The notes under the pieces: model-generated
What the model saw: only the letters and a program-made list of their open reading frames with translations
What the model was told of the DNA's origin: nothing
Databases searched by the model: none
Translations under genes and position numbers: made by a program
From: a gamma proteobacterium symbiont of Taylorina sp.
Lineage (GTDB): Bacteria; Pseudomonadota; Gammaproteobacteria; GRL18
DNA: 64,000 nt
Assembly (NCBI GenBank): GCA_025655455.1
Contig: JAHXIV010000056.1
Coordinates: 1-64,000 of the forward strand
Reading direction: 5' to 3'
Shown here: positions 58,560 through 64,000 of the stretch, in pieces
Layout of the letters: each line of letters begins with the position of its first letter
Numbering within the stretch: the first letter of the stretch is position 1

Positions 58560-61163
58560 TTATTGATCCAGCCGGGTACCGCCAAATGAAATGGCTGATG
58601 GATTTTCCGGTTTATCAGGAATACCGCCACGTCCGGATGAAACCAGTGTACTGGAATTTTTTCTGTTGATGGTGGAACAGGGATCGGATGCTATTTGAAT
58701 GTCAGGCACAAAATCACTGGATAAAACGGCTAGTACAGCATTGATATCCATTTCCGGAGATGTAATAAAAAGGGTGCCGGGATTGCCCTCTGGTGCAGCT
58801 GCCTGGATAACATTTTGACCACTTCCGGCTTCAAATGCCTGACGTTCAATACCACCAATTTCGGGTATCAGGGCATAGGGTGTAATGAGATATGGGGCAT
58901 CAATTCTTATATCACCCCCATTTGCACCTTCTGCAGTATTGGCTTGAATAAAGCCGCCGGCCATAATAAGAATATCATTCTTGATGTCAATATCTCCGCC
59001 ATTACCTGTCCTGACTGATGTGGTAATGATGCCATCGTTCAAGTTGATGAATCCTTTTCCATAAAGATTGATGGCACCACCATTATTGGTATTGGCAGCC
59101 GTGCTGATTTGACTGCTGCCAGTGACCTGTAAGTGATCATTGAACTGTAAATTAACGGTGCTGGCTGGTGCATTGCCTGTTGCATTGGCATAGATAGCTG
59201 AACCATTGTGGATGTCAATGGTATTGGCATCCATATTCAGTGAGCCAGTGATTGAATTGACTTGATTGTTATCAGGATTAAAATTGCCGTTGGTCACACT
59301 AATCACACCGCCATTGAGCAATTGAATATGATTAGCCTGAATATCAATATTACCTGCCTGTCCACTGGAAACTGGGTTGGCCTGACTGGAAATCCCGGTA
59401 AAAAGCAAAAATTGTGATGCCTGACTATCAATGGTTAACTGATTGGCTGTTACCCAAACAGTGCCTGCATTGCCACTACTATACGTTGTGCTGTCAATGC
59501 CGGAACCATTTAAAATTTTAAGGGACTTGTCTGCTGCAATAGAAATATTACCTGCATGACCGCTGGCAGATTGAGTTGTTTGAGTGGCGATTCCGGTAAA
59601 ATATTTTGAGTTTTGATTATCAAGTAATAAGTGTTCAGCATGTACTTTTACAGTACCTGCATTCCCATTGCCGAAAGTGTTACTGGTAATTTGTCCGCCA
59701 CTCAACATTTTAATAGTATCGTTGACTTCAATATCAACAATGCCCGCATCACCTGCAGCATCTTTATAGACGTCACTGCCAATCCATGAAAAAACATCTG
59801 GATTCTGACTATCCAGTATTAAATTTTTAGCATGGATGATGACTGAACCGGAATTTCCCGCACCTAATGTGCTGCTGGAAATTGTTGACCAGTTTAACAT
59901 TTCCAGCGATTGTTCCACTATAATGCTAACGTTGCCCGCCTGACCAGTAGAACCAGGCAGTGCAAAACTTGAAATTTTAGTTAAAAATTCTGAGTCCTGT
60001 CCATCTATTATTAAATGACCTGCACGTACATTAACCGTACCTGAATCTCCTGTACCCAGTGTATCACTGGAGATAGCTGCTCCATTTAGAATTTCAAACT
60101 GACCACTGACCTTAATATTGATGTCTCCTGAGACACCACTGGAATCATAATAGGCACGACTGATAATTCCGGTGAGTAAAGTTGAATCCTGTCCATCCAG
60201 AGTCAGCTCTTCAGTAATAATATTAATATTGGCTGCATCACCCGCCCCCAGGTTAATGCTGGAAATCTGTGAACCATTGAGTACTTTCAGATGACCTGTT
60301 TGTATATGGGTCGGCTGCAGGGCATGTTTATCGTTCGAATTGAGGTTAAAAAGCTGGCTGTTATTTAATTCGATCAGGCCGGCACTCAGTGTTAACAGTC
60401 CTCCACCATTACCACTGACATCTACTGAACTGGCATCCAGAGTCAAATTTCCGGAACTCATTCGTTCTACAGCTAAAGCCATTGGAAGCGGCGTTTTATC
60501 GATACCCTGAGCCACCAGATTAATCATACCCGTTTCGCTGATAAGACTGGCATTATGTAATTCAATGTTACCGGCAGTGATGCTCACCTGACTTTGGGGT
60601 GAAAATTGAAGTATGCTGCCATTGATAGTCAAATTAGCTGGCTGAGGATTTAAAAATCCAAATGTCTGTGGTTGGGACAGGCTTAAAGTACTTTTATCAG
60701 GATCCGTAGCACTAAAAATATCGCCGTCCTCAAAACGTAACTCATCTGCTGTACTGACATGAAAGGCTGCCGGGACATCGATCTGTGCATTGGCGCCAAA
60801 TATTATTCCGGCAGGATTGAGGAAATAGAAATCAGCTTTACCCACTTCTGATTTTAATAATCCGTTTATATTTGAGACCCGGCCGCCTGTTACCCGGCTG
60901 ATTATATTAACAATATCACTGGAACCAGTAAAAGTAGCGCTTTCACTGACACCATTAACCGTATTAATATCAAAAGTCTTAAAGCTATGAAACAGGTTAT
61001 TACCTGTACGGCTGCCCAGATCTTGACTAATAATATAATCAGGTCCATGCAGATTTTTGGCAGGACCAGTGCTGCCATCAGTGATAACTTCAGCCTTAAC
61101 CATTGACAAATTAGTCAATAGCAGAAATGAAATAGTGATATAGAGAAAAATTTTCTGTTTCAT
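58560..61163 (-). CDS. TpsA-like filamentous hemagglutinin-family exoprotein
   Basis: The 867-residue protein has a signal peptide and an N-terminal two-partner-secretion domain (about 25-180). That domain includes LFHSFKTFDINTVNGVSESATF, NIISRVTGGRVSNINGLL and FYFLNPAGIIFGANAQIDVPAAFHVSTADEL. The remainder is a repetitive beta-helix: many units of the type LEMLNWSTISSSTLGAGNSG-(x)-V-x-I-x-A. No cleaved toxin domain is visible at the C-terminus. It is the last gene of a tpsB-CHAT-tpsA unit and should be secreted by the TpsB at the window edge. Probably a surface adhesin or matrix protein. Confidence 0.88.
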   Translation of the reverse strand: MKQKIFLYITISFLLLTNLSMVKAEVITDGSTGPAKNLHGPDYIISQDLGSRTGNNLFHSFKTFDINTVNGVSESATFTGSSDIVNIISRVTGGRVSNINGLLKSEVGKADFYFLNPAGIIFGANAQIDVPAAFHVSTADELRFEDGDIFSATDPDKSTLSLSQPQTFGFLNPQPANLTINGSILQFSPQSQVSITAGNIELHNASLISETGMINLVAQGIDKTPLPMALAVERMSSGNLTLDASSVDVSGNGGGLLTLSAGLIELNNSQLFNLNSNDKHALQPTHIQTGHLKVLNGSQISSINLGAGDAANINIITEELTLDGQDSTLLTGIISRAYYDSSGVSGDINIKVSGQFEILNGAAISSDTLGTGDSGTVNVRAGHLIIDGQDSEFLTKISSFALPGSTGQAGNVSIIVEQSLEMLNWSTISSSTLGAGNSGSVIIHAKNLILDSQNPDVFSWIGSDVYKDAAGDAGIVDIEVNDTIKMLSGGQITSNTFGNGNAGTVKVHAEHLLLDNQNSKYFTGIATQTTQSASGHAGNISIAADKSLKILNGSGIDSTTYSSGNAGTVWVTANQLTIDSQASQFLLFTGISSQANPVSSGQAGNIDIQANHIQLLNGGVISVTNGNFNPDNNQVNSITGSLNMDANTIDIHNGSAIYANATGNAPASTVNLQFNDHLQVTGSSQISTAANTNNGGAINLYGKGFINLNDGIITTSVRTGNGGDIDIKNDILIMAGGFIQANTAEGANGGDIRIDAPYLITPYALIPEIGGIERQAFEAGSGQNVIQAAAPEGNPGTLFITSPEMDINAVLAVLSSDFVPDIQIASDPCSTINRKNSSTLVSSGRGGIPDKPENPSAISFGGTRLDQ

Positions 61164-61195
61164 TAAAATTCACCATACTCCGAACCCATACAGTT

Positions 61196-63679
61196 CTATA
61201 ACCAATTACCAATCAATAAAAATGCTGACCAGAAAAAAGGATGTCGATATTTTTCCTGTTTTAACAATTGAATCTGTGCTGCCTGCAATGCTTTAGCTTT
61301 AGTCATCTGTGCCTGGCTCAGGTTATAGTAGAAAGATGGCAGTAATTGCTGAGCCGCCTCATCTGCGATAGGCCAGAGTGTGCCCAGAATACTCCTGGCT
61401 CCGGATTTTAAGGCGATACCGGCAAGTCCAAGTGGTGAGCGATCATCTCCTTCTGCTGTTTGACAGGCACTGAGTGTTAATAGTTCAATTGGTTGTTCTG
61501 CCAGTTGTTTGGGCTGTAATAAATTGCTCAATTGATTCATATTGAGTTTATGATCATAGGTCATTAAAAAGTTTTGTTCCGGTGCTCCGCCAAAAAAACC
61601 ATGTGAAGCAATATGGACAATACGATAAGGTTTTTCAGTCACTTCAGTGGTGAAGCGTTGTAATAAAAAATTCTCATTCTGTAATACCTGCCCTTGCATG
61701 AGTTCAGATAATGCTTTAATCTCCTGTTCAACACCGGGCAGTGCCAAAGCCTGTTGTACTTTACCAGTGATATCAATTTTTCTTGCAGGGGCTGAATAAG
61801 AAATCCCCCTGATTTTAAGATCATCAGGTTTTAACTGATCAATTGTGGCTGGTAATCCACGTAAGCCGCGATTATTGTTCCCGGTATTTTGTGCCAGAGA
61901 GTTCCACATCAATTCAGGCAATTCCAGAACCACCGGCCCTGGTTGTGATAAACCCGCCAGTAAAGTCTGCATATTTTTTTTAGGCAGTGATTTTGCGTCA
62001 AAAAGAGTCAGACCGGGAACTGTGGCGAGAGAAAAATCCTCGATTAAAAAATGCGACCCATTGGAGAGTGCTGCAATGGGTAATGATCGTAAAACGCCAT
62101 CAGGTACAAATACCAGGGTTTCAATATTGTGTTGTCTGAGCTGTTGCAGAATGGGGTTTATCAGCCATTGATAGAGTTGTTCTGCTAAATTTTGTTTAAA
62201 TGGATGCAATGTCCCATTTGTTGCAGGACGTAGACTGTTAACCAGTCGTTTGACTGATTTCTGTAATTTTAACTGATTGACATTAACTGAATAACGGCTT
62301 AATTTTTTGCCGATGCTCAGCAGAAGTTCTAATCGATCGGGTAAAATAATCGGGTACAATACAGCAGTATCTGATGCCAGCATTTCCAGTTTTTCAGTAC
62401 GACTGGTAATACAGGCATCATGAAAGTAATCCTGGAGTTCAGATAATTTGATTTTTTCAATGGTATCACGCGCTTCACGTAATAAAGCCTGTTCATTATT
62501 ATCTATCACAATTTGACTATTTTTTGCTATTGTATTGGTGGTGGTATTTGCAACAAGAGCCGCTTGTTGTAATAATAAATCGGCCAGTCCAGTATAAACG
62601 GGTGATAAAGTTTCACGAAACGATGAACGGCCGTCCTGATAGTTGATTGGAATATCCCTGCGTATGGCATTAATATAATAGACTGTCCGGCGATAAGCGG
62701 AGATTGCCGCTGTTCTGTCTCCCTGTGCTCTCAATATTCTGGCTGATTGCCATTGCCATTTTAATAAAAGATCATCGCTGTTGATTTGCTGTGCATCCAT
62801 GATGGCCTGTTCAGTCAAACTGCGCGCTTTATCAAAATTCTGTTGCTTCTCATAGAATGCACCTGACTGCCCTTTAGCCTGTGAGCGTAATTTCAGGGAA
62901 TTTAATTGTCGGGAAAGTTTTAACACATCATCAAGTATTGCATCTGGAGCCATCAGCTGGTAAATTTTCCCACTATCGTTTTGCAGGGAATCTTCCGCGA
63001 TACTTAATAAAAGTTCAGCACGCTCATAAAGATTGGGAATGAGTAAAGCCTCATGGTATGCGATTTTCAATTGTTCAGTAGCCTTGCTGGTATGAACGGA
63101 TACTCTGGCCAGATTACGCCGTGTTGCAACAACAAGTGCAATATCATTACTCTCTTTTGCCAGCTTGAGTGCATGACGATAATGTGTACTGGCTTCAGCT
63201 TGTCTATCCTGATTGAATAAAATACTGCCTAAAGCATTACTGACTGCTGCGGCGATTGCCGGTTGTTTGATTTTTATTGCTAACTGCTGTGTTGTCTCTA
63301 ATAACTGACTGGCTCGAACATAGTGTTGTTGCTGCAATAATAATTGTCCCAGAGATAAGCCGGCGATCGCCTCCATTCGTGTTTTTCGCTGCACTTGAGC
63401 CAAAGTGATAGCAGTGTTCAGATCCGATTGTGCCTCTCTTAAATGACCCAGAACCCGATAAGCTTCTCCCCTGCGGATGAGTGCTTTCACTTTTTCAGAA
63501 TCATCTGTCCGCTCAATGATAATACTGGTGAGTTTAATCGCAGTGATATAATCACCATTGCTAAAGGCAATGCCGGCCTCATCAACAGGATTGGCCGACA
63601 GTATGACAGGGCAGAAAAAAAGCAGATAAAAACTGATAAAAAAAATCGTTTTAATTGTCTTATTCGTTCTTTTAAACAC
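61196..63679 (-). CDS. Exported TPR-CHAT domain protein (caspase-like)
   Basis: The 827-residue protein has a signal peptide (IKTIFFISFYLLFFCPVILSA), a helical TPR-like region (about 35-390: DYITAIKLTSIIIERTDD, ALGSILFNQDRQAEASTHYRHALKLAKE) and a C-terminal CHAT domain (about 510-827). The likely catalytic dyad is His near 691 (RIVHIASHGFFGG) and Cys near 738 (LLTLSACQTAEGDD). I place the start at the GTG at 63679, which has an AAGGA ribosome site and gives a normal signal peptide, and not at the track start 11 codons earlier. It lies between tpsB and tpsA, so it may process or regulate the secreted protein in the periplasm; that is inference. Confidence 0.87.
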   Translation of the reverse strand: MFKRTNKTIKTIFFISFYLLFFCPVILSANPVDEAGIAFSNGDYITAIKLTSIIIERTDDSEKVKALIRRGEAYRVLGHLREAQSDLNTAITLAQVQRKTRMEAIAGLSLGQLLLQQQHYVRASQLLETTQQLAIKIKQPAIAAAVSNALGSILFNQDRQAEASTHYRHALKLAKESNDIALVVATRRNLARVSVHTSKATEQLKIAYHEALLIPNLYERAELLLSIAEDSLQNDSGKIYQLMAPDAILDDVLKLSRQLNSLKLRSQAKGQSGAFYEKQQNFDKARSLTEQAIMDAQQINSDDLLLKWQWQSARILRAQGDRTAAISAYRRTVYYINAIRRDIPINYQDGRSSFRETLSPVYTGLADLLLQQAALVANTTTNTIAKNSQIVIDNNEQALLREARDTIEKIKLSELQDYFHDACITSRTEKLEMLASDTAVLYPIILPDRLELLLSIGKKLSRYSVNVNQLKLQKSVKRLVNSLRPATNGTLHPFKQNLAEQLYQWLINPILQQLRQHNIETLVFVPDGVLRSLPIAALSNGSHFLIEDFSLATVPGLTLFDAKSLPKKNMQTLLAGLSQPGPVVLELPELMWNSLAQNTGNNNRGLRGLPATIDQLKPDDLKIRGISYSAPARKIDITGKVQQALALPGVEQEIKALSELMQGQVLQNENFLLQRFTTEVTEKPYRIVHIASHGFFGGAPEQNFLMTYDHKLNMNQLSNLLQPKQLAEQPIELLTLSACQTAEGDDRSPLGLAGIALKSGARSILGTLWPIADEAAQQLLPSFYYNLSQAQMTKAKALQAAQIQLLKQEKYRHPFFWSAFLLIGNWL

Positions 63680-63729
63680 TGTATAGTCCTTCTCATGTAA
63701 CAAAAAGTTCACCTGAAATTATGATGCCT

Positions 63730-64000
63730 CTATAGCAGATTAAAATTGATACGAAAATGGATGCCGTCATCCTGTAAATTATGATCCGGATAATCAGGTG
63801 CTTCTTTAATATCATGTGCGAAATAGATGGCAGCATCCATCCGCTCACGAATTTTCCATGTGATGCCCATGCCAATGCTGAATAAATAGTTTTTATCACC
63901 ATAGTCATGATAATTCCAGGCAACACCGTAGTCGATAAAGGGCACCAATTCAAACTGTCCGTATTTTGAATTATCTAACACGGGGTGATGTAATTCCAGT
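63730..64000 (-). CDS. TpsB/ShlB-type outer-membrane transporter, C-terminal part (runs off window)
   Basis: The reading frame is open to the window edge (LELHHPVLDNSKYGQFELVPFID) and ends at TAG 63730-63732. The visible 89 codons match the end of a TpsB barrel: FELVPFIDYGVAWNYHD, FSIGMGITWKIRERMDAAIYFAHDI and a final IHFRINFNLL beta strand. The M at 63981 in the ORF track is an internal GTG. TpsB proteins export TpsA partners across the outer membrane; the partner here is the gene at 58560-61163. The rest of the gene lies beyond 64000. Confidence 0.8.
   Translation of the reverse strand, partial: LELHHPVLDNSKYGQFELVPFIDYGVAWNYHDYGDKNYLFSIGMGITWKIRERMDAAIYFAHDIKEAPDYPDHNLQDDGIHFRINFNLL

Overview
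The window is a piece of an AT-rich chromosome, almost certainly from a gammaproteobacterium. Three things point that way: the order rimP-nusA-infB-rbfA-truB-rpsO-pnp, the order ilvB-ilvH-ilvC-pssA-leuA, and an AroG-type DAHP synthase together with a RimI, PrfC and Tex set. The TPS/CHAT cluster and the dispersed GGAGTCAAATG palindromes resemble large free-living sulfur- or methane-oxidising gammaproteobacteria; that genus-level guess is inference only.

Layout. (1) 0.1-15.2 kb, minus strand: a complete chemosensory operon (cheY, STAS protein, cheA, MCP, cheW, cheV, cheR, ParA-like ATPase, cheB). Upstream of it lies a 1255-residue sensor with three periplasmic binding domains, a PAS domain and a SpoIIE-type phosphatase domain. 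Decayed copies of that phosphatase lie on both sides, and an FHA protein follows. The STAS protein plus the SpoIIE-type phosphatase suggests that a partner-switching module is wired into a chemotaxis-type array. (2) 15.2-24.2 kb, minus strand: the RNA/translation operon rimP-nusA-infB-rbfA-truB-rpsO-pnp. It is preceded by a strong promoter, a string of hairpins and a terminator that together look like a small RNA or attenuated leader. truB has no ordinary start codon; its conserved N-terminus begins at AUC. (3) 24.2-28.2 kb: a YdbH-like intermembrane bridge protein, a lipoprotein carrying a YdbL domain, and cysM. (4) 28.3-40 kb: a lone HPt protein, aroG, a periplasmic rhodanese, a DUF2892 protein, prfC, rimI, a family-4-like uracil-DNA glycosylase, then leuA, pssA, ilvC, ilvH and ilvB (branched-chain amino acid and phosphatidylserine synthesis). 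(5) 40-49.6 kb: peroxiredoxin, tex, two CNNM/CorC-type membrane proteins, an RpfE-like protein, hom and alaC. (6) 49.7-58.4 kb, plus strand: a Mth938-like protein, then a cobalamin riboswitch driving btuB-btuC-btuD-btuF-cobT-cobS-cobU-cobC. This is an uptake and nucleotide-loop salvage set with no corrin-ring synthesis genes in view. (7) 58.5-64 kb, minus strand: a two-partner secretion cluster in which an exported TPR-CHAT (caspase-like) protein is sandwiched between the TpsB transporter (cut by the window edge) and a TpsA-like adhesin.

A dispersed palindromic element of 70-80 bp, with ends GGGGTCGGAGTCAAATG / CATTTGACTCCGACCCC, occurs four times, always between genes of an operon. One copy supplies the stop codon of btuD and the start codon and first residues of btuF. 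A second repeat, a 54-bp palindrome-containing unit, is inserted twice in frame inside the ydbH-like gene. No tRNA, rRNA, CRISPR array, transposase or phage gene was recognised.
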